Source: Flavobacteriales bacterium
GTDB lineage: Bacteria > Bacteroidota > Bacteroidia > CAIKAF01
NCBI GenBank assembly: GCA_025451235.1
Contig: JANWKT010000020.1
Location: 174,032 to 238,031, forward strand
Length of the DNA: 64,000 nt
Direction: 5' to 3'
Shown piece by piece: positions 53,304 through 61,589 of this stretch; the stretch's first letter is position 1, and every line of letters starts with the position of its first letter. A program made the position numbers and the translations under genes. The notes beneath the pieces were generated by a model. That model was not told where the DNA came from, did not search any database, and saw only the letters and a list, made by a program, of their open reading frames with translations.

Positions 53304-53323
53304 TCACCTATAAATTTAGGTGA
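53304..53323. promoter_or_regulatory. Palindrome upstream of the response regulator
   Basis: TCACCTA (53304-53310) and TAGGTGA (53317-53323) form a 7-bp dyad with a 6-bp AT-rich spacer, 23 bp before the ATG. Operator candidate. Confidence 0.4.
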
Positions 53324-53544
53324 GTGGATCCACAACCCCAATTTTTGTACATCTGTACCCAGCCAACAAACCTTAAATTTAGGGGATTTTAATAGTATTG
53401 TTTGGAAAGTCTGGATTATCAAATGAATAAAAAATACTGACGAAGATTATTGCGTGATACGCATGGGGTAGGCCTGAAAGGCTTATCAATAGGCCTAAAG
53501 ACAGGGCTTCCAGATGTTCGGCCCAGGATTTTAAAAAAAAATAT

Positions 53545-53552
53545 TATATTTG
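53545..53552 (+). promoter_or_regulatory. Candidate promoter of the tRNA-Cys transcript
   Basis: TATATTTG is a perfect TAnnTTTG. Transcription from here would start just before the first 46-bp repeat and run through both repeats into tRNA-Cys. Confidence 0.55.
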
Positions 53553-53561
53553 TAACCGATT

Positions 53562-53653
53562 GGCCCTGTGTCCGCCAAGGCGGATAGGCAAGGCAAGAAA
53601 TAAATAAGGTCCTGTGTCCGCCAAGGCGGATAGGCAAGGCAAGAAATAAATAA
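53562..53653 (+). repeat. Two 46-bp tandem repeats resembling the tRNA-Cys 5' end
   Basis: Units 53562-53607 and 53608-53653 differ at one base. Each opens with GG(C/T)CCTGTG and later has TAGGCAAGGC, as the tRNA does. The D-loop portion GCCGAGTGGC is replaced by the palindrome TCCGCCAAGGCGGA, and AAGAAATAAATAA fills the rest. The tRNA starts exactly one further period later (53654). Confidence 0.85.
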
Positions 53654-53727
53654 GGTCCTGTGGCCGAGTGGCTAGGCAAGGCTCTGCAAAAGCTTCTACA
53701 GCGGTTCGAATCCGCTCGGGACCTCCA
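53654..53727 (+). tRNA. tRNA-Cys (anticodon GCA)
   Basis: A full cloverleaf can be drawn: acceptor GGTCCTG/CGGGACC, D-stem GCC/GGC, anticodon stem AGGCT/AGCTT around loop CTGCAAA (anticodon GCA), variable CTAC, T-stem AGCGG/CCGCT with loop TTCGAAT, discriminator T and encoded CCA (53725-53727). It is followed directly by a terminator. No integrase gene adjoins it. Confidence 0.95.
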
Positions 53728-53757
53728 AAACCCCAGTATTTACTGGGGTTTTATGTT
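53727..53757 (+). terminator. tRNA-Cys terminator
   Basis: AAAACCCCAGTA pairs with TACTGGGGTTTT (ends at 53752), then T-rich sequence. The left arm begins at the final A of CCA. Confidence 0.85.
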
Positions 53758-53826
53758 TTCTGCAACAGTTCTGCAACACTTTTGATTTCATAAATTACGA
53801 TATTGGAATAATCGCCGGCGTGAAAC

Positions 53827-54627
53827 TCACTTTTTTCTAAAAATTGCCACATAGCATTTTTCACCCTCCTGGATTGAATGCTGATTAATCCATTCTTGAT
53901 TCTCAGGTAGAGTGGGATCGACCTTTTTTAGTTCAACCAAATATCTTGTGAGCCATTCTTTTTTGTGTTTCACGGCGGCTTTAAATCCTTTTTTATAGTA
54001 TTTACTTAAATACATTAGTTCAAACTCTGCTTCTACCAATAATCCTTTTATCTCTTCCTCCGTAAAAAAATATTTGAAGTAATCCTGACCTTCATAATTA
54101 GCAACATGATCGGTAGCATGAACTCTTACCAATATAAAACCATCCGAAACTAAGTATTGAGTGATAGTTTTGAGATCATTCCTTATACCATCGTATCCAT
54201 TCTCGCAAAAATGCAATAGGTTTGATATTAATATACACGAAAATTTGCTCTCTGGAAGGGTAATGGCTGGATAGGATTGTTTTATAAATTCTATATCTAG
54301 CTTTTTTTTGTCATAAGTATTTACTTTATCCTCCAACCACTTTAAAAGAATAGGTTCATTATCAATAGCATAAACTCTTTTTCCCTTGGACGCAAAATAA
54401 ACGGTGCCTGAACCAAGGCCGATTCCTATATCCATTACTGGAAAATCCGGCAGATCATCTTCATATTCTTTCAACGGTTGATCAAATGACTCAATCATAT
54501 CATCAATTGAATTTTTTTCATGAAGGATTCGATAGTTAATTTGAAAAGACTTTTTCATCGGATTGGGTAAATAGTTAAAATCAAAAGACAAATTGTAGGT
54601 ATAAGGAAACCAAGGGATTTTTGACAT
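53827..54627 (-). CDS. SAM-dependent methyltransferase (class I)
   Basis: 266 residues. The SAM site is FPVMDIGIGLGSGTVYFASKGKRVYAIDNEPILLKWLEDKV (motif I and the acidic residue after strand 2). SCILISNLLHFCENGYDGIRNDLKTITQYLVSDGFILVRVHATD gives motifs II-III, as in TehB/UbiE-like enzymes. The substrate is not evident. ATG 54627 is used; Met24 (MKKSFQINYRILHEKNS) is an alternative. Monocistronic. Confidence 0.85.
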   Translation of the reverse strand: MSKIPWFPYTYNLSFDFNYLPNPMKKSFQINYRILHEKNSIDDMIESFDQPLKEYEDDLPDFPVMDIGIGLGSGTVYFASKGKRVYAIDNEPILLKWLEDKVNTYDKKKLDIEFIKQSYPAITLPESKFSCILISNLLHFCENGYDGIRNDLKTITQYLVSDGFILVRVHATDHVANYEGQDYFKYFFTEEEIKGLLVEAEFELMYLSKYYKKGFKAAVKHKKEWLTRYLVELKKVDPTLPENQEWINQHSIQEGEKCYVAIFRKK

Positions 54628-55047
54628 AGAGGATCAAACGATTAGGCAAATTCGAAATATTAAAGAACCTAACAAGTGGATCCTGGGGCAGTCGTAACAA
54701 TGGACTAGCTAAAATGGATTGGATAGACAGTATATCTATACTATTATACAATATAGAATAGCGGATTAATGCGATAGCCTTAAGTTCAGAAACCGATTTA
54801 AATCGATTTCTTTCCGACTTAAAGCACTTTACAGCAATTAAAACCGCTTTAAATCTTTTAGGCTCTTTTTCTTTTGCCCACCAGAAAAATCCGTTTTAAA
54901 AAATAAGCTTTTATACTACATGATAATATAAAAGCCATACTTTTTGTCTTAATAAGGCAACTGGTAGAATTTTGAATTTGCCGTACCTAAAGAACAATGT
55001 TAGAAATCCAATCTTTTGGTGGATTCTACAGTACTAATATACAAATC
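54628..55047. other. AT-rich intergenic region with palindrome and direct repeats
   Basis: 420 bp without a supported reading frame. It carries a 22-bp near-palindrome (54789-54810, centre CGATTTAAATCG). The 15-mer AAACCG(A/C)TTTAAATC occurs at 54790-54804 and 54841-54855, 51 bp apart. It lies upstream of the methyltransferase and downstream of the type-B T9SS gene. Confidence 0.5.
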
Positions 55048-57729
55048 TTAATCAAATACATGCACAAATCCCTTATACATTAATCCATTCACCTCAATGA
55101 TCCAATAGTATACCCCTTCCGGAACTTTTTTTCCATCTGCTTTTCCATTCCAGCTCAAATCATTCATACTCGATTCAAACATTAACAATCCCCATCGATC
55201 ATATATATATACCTGTGTACATTCCAAAAACTCATCCGGTATACCAAAATCGAGCAGGTCATTGCTCCCATCATCATTCGGGGTGAATACATTTACATGG
55301 TTAAAAACCACCAGGTTCTGTAATGCGTCCGTACTAATGGTATCTGTAACTGCATTGCTACATTGGAAAGCATTGGTAGCAACTAATTGAATTATATAGG
55401 TATTTCCAAAAGGATATAAAGTTTGGGTATTCAAATCAAAACTTTCGAGCCCATTCCCTAAGATCCAATGAGAACTGACGGCTCCGGCAGAGGTATTGGT
55501 AAATTGTATCCACGAACCCGAGCAATCCACCCTTATGGTATCATAACTAAATGATGCTGTTGGAATAGGCTGAACCGTAATGCTAAAGCTGGTATCGGAT
55601 GAACATCCATTGCTATCTGTTATTTCAAGGTTGTAGGTAATATTCGCATCAGGAGAAGAGATTACAATTGATCCTGTATCCGGTGAAAGATAAGTAGTAG
55701 GCCACCAGGTATATTGTATGCCGCCTGATGCGGTGATCATTGCTGAATCACCTAAACAAACATTCGTTGCTGTTGATAAGGAAATAGTGGGTACAGGATT
55801 AACGGATACAAATACAGTATCAAAATTCCTGCATTGGTTGGAGTCCAATCCCATGACAATATAATTTCCACTATTCAGTGGAAGCGCATACGTATTAGCT
55901 GAATCAGGATCGAATACCGAGGAAGCAGGTGTCCAATGGTAGGTTTGCGCTCCGCTGGAAAACAATTCTATAGTATCACCTATGCATAGGTTGGAATCAT
56001 TGGTAGATGCATTGAGTATTGGTAATTCAAAAATGGAAATATAAACTGAGTCAGAGGGAGGACATAACTCACCCGGCAAGCCGGCCACATAGAACCAGCC
56101 TGCATCGGTAATAATGGCATGGGCATCCCCTTGTACCGGAGCTACCAATTCATTTTCGGGATACCAATAATAAGCAACGCTTCCAGTGGCAGTCAACAAT
56201 AAAGTATCATTCCGGCAAACAGTATCATCAGGCATGGCAAATAAAGAAGGCACATTAATTAAAGTAATTTCCAGGCTATCCGAACTCAAATAACATCCGG
56301 CAGCCGTATATACATGTACAACAACTTCTCCACTATCCGAATTCAACCAGTTCACTACTATAGAATCTCCATAGTTCTGTGTAATGGTTCCGTTGGTCAA
56401 GTTCCAGCTATATTGAAAACCATCATCTACTGCCATCCAGTATAATACTGAATCAGTTCCTTTACAAGCCATATCAGCACCAAATAGCTGAGGCGGAACG
56501 GGTGGTATCACCCGGATCGTATAAAACTCAAATTTTTCTTTGGGTGGACATCCATTGTCATAACTTCTCATGAAAAAATCGTAAGTGCCTGTATCCAGGT
56601 CACAGGGAACGGTCCAGCAAAAGTTACCGGTGGCTTTGTTAGAATCTATATCGGTGATAAAAAAAGTAGCGGCTGTATCCATCAGTAAAGGATCAAAAAT
56701 ATCTCCATTCGCCTCAATAAAAACCGAATCACTTTCAGGATCCAAAAAACTAATGGGAAAACATAAAGTATCTCCTTGGGTTACCGTATATTGCTTTTGA
56801 AGATTGTCCACTAGGTCAGGGGCATAGTTATTCGGACAGTTGTTAAAGAGGAGCTGTAGGTCGCGATAGGTTTGGCTGATGAGGAATCCATTCCTATATT
56901 CTTTTACCAGGATACAAACCACATACGTTCCTTGTTGGAGAGAGAAATACGTTGATACCCCATTCTGGGTATTAATAGTTGCATCCCCGAAAAAGCTAAA
57001 TGGTTCTATTTCTGAAAACCCATTTGTGTAATCTACCGGGGGAATAGGCCAGCTTAAAACCGGAATTGGTAAATTGGGAAGTGGATTCCAGTTTCCCCCG
57101 AACCCACTGAAAGGGATGGTAAATTCGTAGACCAAAGAATCTCCATCTGCATCGGCAGCGATGTTTAAAATGGTGATCGTATCATTGATACATAAAACAG
57201 GAATCGGGGGATATAAAAAAACAGGCGTGTTGTTTATTATGTTGGTTGGAGGTATAAACGCTAAAAAGGAATCACTCCCATTTGGATTTAAATTGAGATT
57301 GATAATTGCTGCATTTCGACAACATCGTTCATAAAATAAATAGTACCCATTAGCACTTGGGGCAAGATCTATATATCCACTATACCTGGCCTGGATAATA
57401 CAAGTGTTGGCCCCAATATTGCAGCCGGGTGGCAGAAACGGAGTGTATACCGTTGTATCATCCACATATAAAAGCAGGCTATCTACAACCGGTTTGTCGG
57501 CATTGGGATTCATCAAATTATTTCCATATACGCCTATTTTTATTGGGTATTCTGCATAGGGAATCTGTGATGTTGGACCGCAATCAATATAGGTAGTGAG
57601 TTTTATTTTGTATCGGTATTTCCCATTGCTCTGGAGACCCAGATATTCATAACCCAGGTTTCCGCCCATCAAATGCGATGCATATAGCGGGCTCGTACCC
57701 AATAACAGAATAAATATTAACCGCCTCAT
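55048..57729 (-). CDS. Large T9SS type B (gliding-motility-associated C-terminal) surface protein
   Basis: 893 residues from ATG 57729 (MRRLIFILLLGTSPLYASHLMGGNLGYEYLG). The opening is the common Bacteroidota ASHxxGGxxxY domain. Several Ig/PKD-like repeats follow (N-L-C-I-G-D-T-I-E-L, N-V-C-L-G-D-S-A-M-I). The C-terminus NVFTPNDDGSNDLLDFGIPDEFLEC...IYDRWGLLMFES...WNGKADGKKVPEGVYYWIIEV is the type B sorting domain used by SprB-like adhesins. Its ATG overlaps the stop of the upstream CUB-like gene by 4 bp. Confidence 0.9.
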   Translation of the reverse strand: MRRLIFILLLGTSPLYASHLMGGNLGYEYLGLQSNGKYRYKIKLTTYIDCGPTSQIPYAEYPIKIGVYGNNLMNPNADKPVVDSLLLYVDDTTVYTPFLPPGCNIGANTCIIQARYSGYIDLAPSANGYYLFYERCCRNAAIINLNLNPNGSDSFLAFIPPTNIINNTPVFLYPPIPVLCINDTITILNIAADADGDSLVYEFTIPFSGFGGNWNPLPNLPIPVLSWPIPPVDYTNGFSEIEPFSFFGDATINTQNGVSTYFSLQQGTYVVCILVKEYRNGFLISQTYRDLQLLFNNCPNNYAPDLVDNLQKQYTVTQGDTLCFPISFLDPESDSVFIEANGDIFDPLLMDTAATFFITDIDSNKATGNFCWTVPCDLDTGTYDFFMRSYDNGCPPKEKFEFYTIRVIPPVPPQLFGADMACKGTDSVLYWMAVDDGFQYSWNLTNGTITQNYGDSIVVNWLNSDSGEVVVHVYTAAGCYLSSDSLEITLINVPSLFAMPDDTVCRNDTLLLTATGSVAYYWYPENELVAPVQGDAHAIITDAGWFYVAGLPGELCPPSDSVYISIFELPILNASTNDSNLCIGDTIELFSSGAQTYHWTPASSVFDPDSANTYALPLNSGNYIVMGLDSNQCRNFDTVFVSVNPVPTISLSTATNVCLGDSAMITASGGIQYTWWPTTYLSPDTGSIVISSPDANITYNLEITDSNGCSSDTSFSITVQPIPTASFSYDTIRVDCSGSWIQFTNTSAGAVSSHWILGNGLESFDLNTQTLYPFGNTYIIQLVATNAFQCSNAVTDTISTDALQNLVVFNHVNVFTPNDDGSNDLLDFGIPDEFLECTQVYIYDRWGLLMFESSMNDLSWNGKADGKKVPEGVYYWIIEVNGLMYKGFVHVFD

Positions 57730-58412
57730 GCCTTTATCCAATTCAGGTAATGCAATCTCCCATTTTTCAAACGAATCAATAAAATATACACCCCGGATTG
57801 TAGTTCTGAAACATCTATAAAAGAAGCAAGCATTTTTGTACTTACTATTCTTCCTGAAATATCTGTGATCTCCAACGATTCTATCTCTTCCATTTCTATC
57901 CCGCTTAAATAAAAAGAAGTACTTACCGGGTTCGGATATATAATTGGTTTGGAAGATATCAACTCTTCGTCGCTCATTAAACAACTTACCCATATTTTAA
58001 ATCCTGCATGGGTAAGAATATCATCAGATCTAAATTGCAGGGTGATGGAATTAGATGTCGAACTCACTATTTGTCCTTGAAGGCTTGTTCCTGAATACGT
58101 TCCAATCAACGAAAAAGATGGGCTTGGGCCATCGTAAATACTGAGGCTATCAAAATGAGTTTCGGTATCAAAAATTTCGAAGTACAGATCTACCTGTTGC
58201 ACCCAAAGCGGCGCTATCGTAATGGTGGAATGTATGTTGTTTGTATAGTTGGAATCAAGACCTGTATCCCATACGGTGGCATAGCACGTATTATACACTC
58301 CCCCATTTCCTGTTTGTGGAATAACAAGGGTATCCTGCGCATTAATATAAGAAAAACAAAAGAATAAATTAATTAACGCACCTGTTAAGCCTTTAGTTAT
58401 AATATGCTCCAA
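57726..58412 (-). CDS. CUB-like T9SS type A protein (TTG start)
   Basis: 228 residues. The signal peptide follows a TTG at 58412, the only start after an in-frame stop. A CUB-like beta-sandwich is visible (STITIAPLWVQQVDLYFEIFDTETHFDSLSIYDGPSPSFSLIGTYSG...SSTSNSITLQFRSDDILTHAGFKIWVSC). A type A sorting domain ends it (PIIYPNPVSTSFYLSG...LQSGVYILLIRLKNGRLHYLNWIKA). It lies 2 bases after the small upstream gene and overlaps the type-B gene, so all three are translated from one mRNA. Confidence 0.85.
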   Translation of the reverse strand: MEHIITKGLTGALINLFFCFSYINAQDTLVIPQTGNGGVYNTCYATVWDTGLDSNYTNNIHSTITIAPLWVQQVDLYFEIFDTETHFDSLSIYDGPSPSFSLIGTYSGTSLQGQIVSSTSNSITLQFRSDDILTHAGFKIWVSCLMSDEELISSKPIIYPNPVSTSFYLSGIEMEEIESLEITDISGRIVSTKMLASFIDVSELQSGVYILLIRLKNGRLHYLNWIKA

Positions 58413-58414
58413 AG

Positions 58415-58684
58415 TTAATCGTGGTTAATAAAAGTAATGTTTCTTCGTCGCGCAACAATCTGGATTACCTGGGACAAAAACGTTTTGTTCAGGTTATGTG
58501 GGACACTTTGACCAGACTTAACGATACCATTGGCATACTTATGCAATTTTTTATCAAGCTCTTTTTCAAAGTTGGATTCTGTCCTCTCCGTCATTTGGTT
58601 TTTGATAACATTTCCCAAATCATAGAGGTGTACAAGCTCATTGTATTCGTCAGCGGATAATGAAAGTATAATTTTTTTTTGCAT
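58415..58684 (-). CDS. Small charged cytoplasmic protein, unknown function
   Basis: 89 residues from ATG 58684 (MQKKIILSLSADEYNELVHLYDLGNVI). No signal peptide; helical and Lys/Glu-rich (MTERTESNFEKELDKKLHKYANGIVKSGQ), ending QVIQIVARRRNITFINHD. The size and basic end would suit a small regulator, but no HTH or ribbon-helix-helix pattern is clear. First gene of the three-gene operon, with a -7 element 33 bp upstream. Confidence 0.65.
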   Translation of the reverse strand: MQKKIILSLSADEYNELVHLYDLGNVIKNQMTERTESNFEKELDKKLHKYANGIVKSGQSVPHNLNKTFLSQVIQIVARRRNITFINHD

Positions 58685-58716
58685 GACTTTGTGTTTTATG
58701 AGTCTAAAATTAAACC

Positions 58717-58724
58717 CAAAGGTA
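58717..58724 (-). promoter_or_regulatory. Candidate operon -7 element (58684 to 55048)
   Basis: The minus strand reads TACCTTTG, 32 bp before the ATG at 58684. It makes the longer reading frame start at 58735 impossible. No TTG seen at standard spacing. Confidence 0.55.
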
Positions 58725-58867
58725 ATGCCACACAATACGCATTTATACTCATAAAAATTGTAAGGATGTTAATAGATCAGTCAAATTACACATATTCCAA
58801 AAAGAGAATCAGTCATTTTGCGGATTGTATAAAATAGTTTTCTATTGCAGTTTTACATTAGAAAATA

Positions 58868-61588
58868 ATGACACGCTTACCAATGTTTAAAAACAACTTA
58901 ACATATAATATATATTGCTTTCATAACTGGATAGTCCTCTTGATTTCAGTTTATGGAACTGTGAATGCGCAAGTAGTAGTTCAGTTTACCTCGAGCAACG
59001 ACAACAATCTCAATTTCCAAAGCATATGGAATTTTCAAGTCAACAATCTTTCCGGACCTACCATTACCAGTTATATTGAAATAAAGATCACGAATGCTTC
59101 AACCGAGCCGGTTGTTGTTATCCAAAGTCCAAGATTTGAATTGGTGGAGGGATTAAACACACCCTCTTACGACATCATTAAAAACGCTAAAATTGATTAT
59201 AATAAAAACAACCAGGCCGCTACGATCCTTAAAAAAGAAGAATATTTCCCCCAAGGACTCTATTATATATGTATAGTTGTTAAGGATGCCAAATCAGACG
59301 CTGAGATCGGCCAGAACTGTACCCAAGCCAATATAACTTTTGAACCAGTAAAGCCAAAGAATGAAAAGACCGATGGCAAAAAGGATAGTTTCTTGGGCAA
59401 ACATGTAAAATTTTCCGGGCATACTGAAATAACAGGAGTGTATTCAAATATGCAGCCTCTTGGCTCCACTACGCCTCCAAGTTATTTGCAATGGTATTTA
59501 AATCCCACATTAAGTGTTTATGATTTTCCTGTGAGTTTTCAATTGCTACTATCCACCCGGCAAACGGATACACAGCAAAATATCAATTCTTTCAACGTCC
59601 AGTTCGATGCTCAACAGTTCAAGCAAATGCTGATGCAAAGGGCCATAGCTTTTGCACAGGATAAAATACTAAAAGATAAGCTGGGAAATTTGAATCTTGA
59701 AACCTTTACCAGCCAGTTCAATACTATCAAAGGCAAACTGGAAAGCCCAGGAGCATTGCTGGAACTGGGACAGATCAAACAACTGGATTCCTTAAAAAAC
59801 TCATTATCCGATCTACAAAATATGAAGCTGGATTCTGCTGGCATTTTTAATCAACTGCGGCAACTAAAAAAGCTTACTGGAAACGATTCATTGAGCCTTG
59901 ATACCTCCATGATCAGAGCTAAGATGGATTCATTCAAACAACAGGGTGATAGCTTAATGAAAGCCAAAACGGATAGCCTTAAAAAGAAGATCAAAGTATT
60001 GAGTTGGCTGGAAGAGAAAAAACCGTACTACGACAAATTAATGAAGCAAAAAGATGAGCTGGAAGCTCATTTAAAAGGATTAAATATTGATTCATTGACC
60101 GGTAAAATTGATGAGTTTTCATCCAAATACGATGTGAAGAAATTCAATGACCCCAATTACCTCTATGGATTTCTTGACAAATTTAAGCTATTTAGAAAAT
60201 TCGAAAAGGTAATGACTGCTGTTAAAACCTTATCTATCGGGACCAGCTATCCAAACTATTCAGATTTTACCTTCAGGGGTGTACAGTTAAATGGATTTAA
60301 TATTGAGCTGGAAAAATGGAACACCTATATAGGATTCATATTCGGAACAGCTTTGCAGGGAATCATGCCTTCGAATCTTCAGGGAAACAATAACAATGTC
60401 CTATACACCTATAAAAGAAACGTAATTGGAGGAAGTGCAGGATATGGTTCAAAGGAGAAATCTCATATTCACTTTACTTTATTGAGCTTTGATGACGATC
60501 CTACCAGCATTTATATACCGGACTCAATGATTGGAATGGCTCCAAGACCTCAATCCAATCAGGTAATGAGTACCGATTTTAAATTACAGCTTTTCAAAAA
60601 AAAGATTTCCATTTACGGTGAGTTGGCAGGTGCTCAAACCATCAGGGATATAACATTGATTGATAGCACTTTTATGATCAATATTACCAACTATAACAAT
60701 CCCAGGGAATGGTTCTCAAATATATTCCTGCAAAAGGATGTTGACCTGAACACTTCAGTAGATTTTGCTTTTAAAGCTGGAGCCGAAGCCACTTTATTTA
60801 AAGGACTCACTAAAATATCAACACAAGTAAAAAGAGTAGGTCCCGGGTTTTACAGTTTTGGCAACCCGTTTATGATGAGGGATATGTTCAATATTGAAGC
60901 TAAGGTATCGCAGGCATTCTGGAAGAACAGGATCAAACTTTCAGGTTTTATCAGAAGAAATATCGATAACCTGGAGCAAACCAAGCTGCTTACTTCACAG
61001 CTCTACAATTTCGGTTTTGATTTTTCTTTGAACATCCCCAAATGGCCTTCTTTAAAAATAGCCATGACCCCTTATGTCCAAAGCAATGATTCAATGAACA
61101 TGAACATCAACGTTCTAATAGCCAATACAAATTATATATGTAAGATCAAAAAGACCCAATTACTGTCAAATCTTACTTATATGCACCAGAATGGAACGGC
61201 AGCTGACAGTTCCATGAATTTTTATTCTCACTATATAACCCTCTTAAACACACTCCTGATAAGTAAAACGGTTTCGGTGAATATTACCCAGAACTATTTT
61301 CTCATCAATAACAGGTATGGTAAGGTGGGTACTTATGCATTGAACGCTTCAGGAACTGTTGTAGCATTCAAACGATGGAACAATTCAATCGGAACTACTA
61401 TAAGTTTTAACGAAAACGAAAGAAGATATGGCGGATACTACCAGACTTCCATTCAATTTCTTAAATATTTCACATTCAATATCAGGGCTGAGTACAGCAG
61501 GTATGATGTGATCAATTATACTGCAAATAACATTAACATTCCATTCGACCAGGTAAATATCCGGGGAATATTAACTACAAAATGGTAA
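58868..61588 (+). CDS. Outer-membrane-barrel-like protein with coiled-coil insert
   Basis: 906 residues. The signal segment ends near GTVNAQ. An N-terminal TANFOR/Ig-like domain (to about 165) contains YIEIKITNASTEPVVVIQSPRFEL and EEYFPQGLYYICIVVKDAKSDAEIGQNCTQANITFEP. A barrel-like stretch (HTEITGVYSN...YLQWYLNPTLSVYDFPVSFQLLLSTRQ) is interrupted by a ~200-residue helical, Lys/Leu/Asp-rich coiled coil (about 240-440). After it come roughly 20 more amphipathic strands ending in FDQVNIRGILTTKW. The aromatic C-terminus suggests an outer-membrane barrel. First gene of the right-end operon. Family not recognised. Confidence 0.75.
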   Translation: MTRLPMFKNNLTYNIYCFHNWIVLLISVYGTVNAQVVVQFTSSNDNNLNFQSIWNFQVNNLSGPTITSYIEIKITNASTEPVVVIQSPRFELVEGLNTPSYDIIKNAKIDYNKNNQAATILKKEEYFPQGLYYICIVVKDAKSDAEIGQNCTQANITFEPVKPKNEKTDGKKDSFLGKHVKFSGHTEITGVYSNMQPLGSTTPPSYLQWYLNPTLSVYDFPVSFQLLLSTRQTDTQQNINSFNVQFDAQQFKQMLMQRAIAFAQDKILKDKLGNLNLETFTSQFNTIKGKLESPGALLELGQIKQLDSLKNSLSDLQNMKLDSAGIFNQLRQLKKLTGNDSLSLDTSMIRAKMDSFKQQGDSLMKAKTDSLKKKIKVLSWLEEKKPYYDKLMKQKDELEAHLKGLNIDSLTGKIDEFSSKYDVKKFNDPNYLYGFLDKFKLFRKFEKVMTAVKTLSIGTSYPNYSDFTFRGVQLNGFNIELEKWNTYIGFIFGTALQGIMPSNLQGNNNNVLYTYKRNVIGGSAGYGSKEKSHIHFTLLSFDDDPTSIYIPDSMIGMAPRPQSNQVMSTDFKLQLFKKKISIYGELAGAQTIRDITLIDSTFMINITNYNNPREWFSNIFLQKDVDLNTSVDFAFKAGAEATLFKGLTKISTQVKRVGPGFYSFGNPFMMRDMFNIEAKVSQAFWKNRIKLSGFIRRNIDNLEQTKLLTSQLYNFGFDFSLNIPKWPSLKIAMTPYVQSNDSMNMNINVLIANTNYICKIKKTQLLSNLTYMHQNGTAADSSMNFYSHYITLLNTLLISKTVSVNITQNYFLINNRYGKVGTYALNASGTVVAFKRWNNSIGTTISFNENERRYGGYYQTSIQFLKYFTFNIRAEYSRYDVINYTANNINIPFDQVNIRGILTTKW

Positions 61589-61589
61589 T

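Noticed and set aside
53562-53653. Two additional tRNA genes upstream of tRNA-Cys
   Set aside because: The units match only the 5' acceptor strand and the end of the D-arm. They lack an anticodon arm, T-arm and 3' acceptor strand, so they cannot fold as tRNAs.
53650-54627. Integrated element using tRNA-Cys as attachment site
   Set aside because: No integrase, no repeat of the tRNA 3' end downstream, and the next gene is an ordinary methyltransferase.
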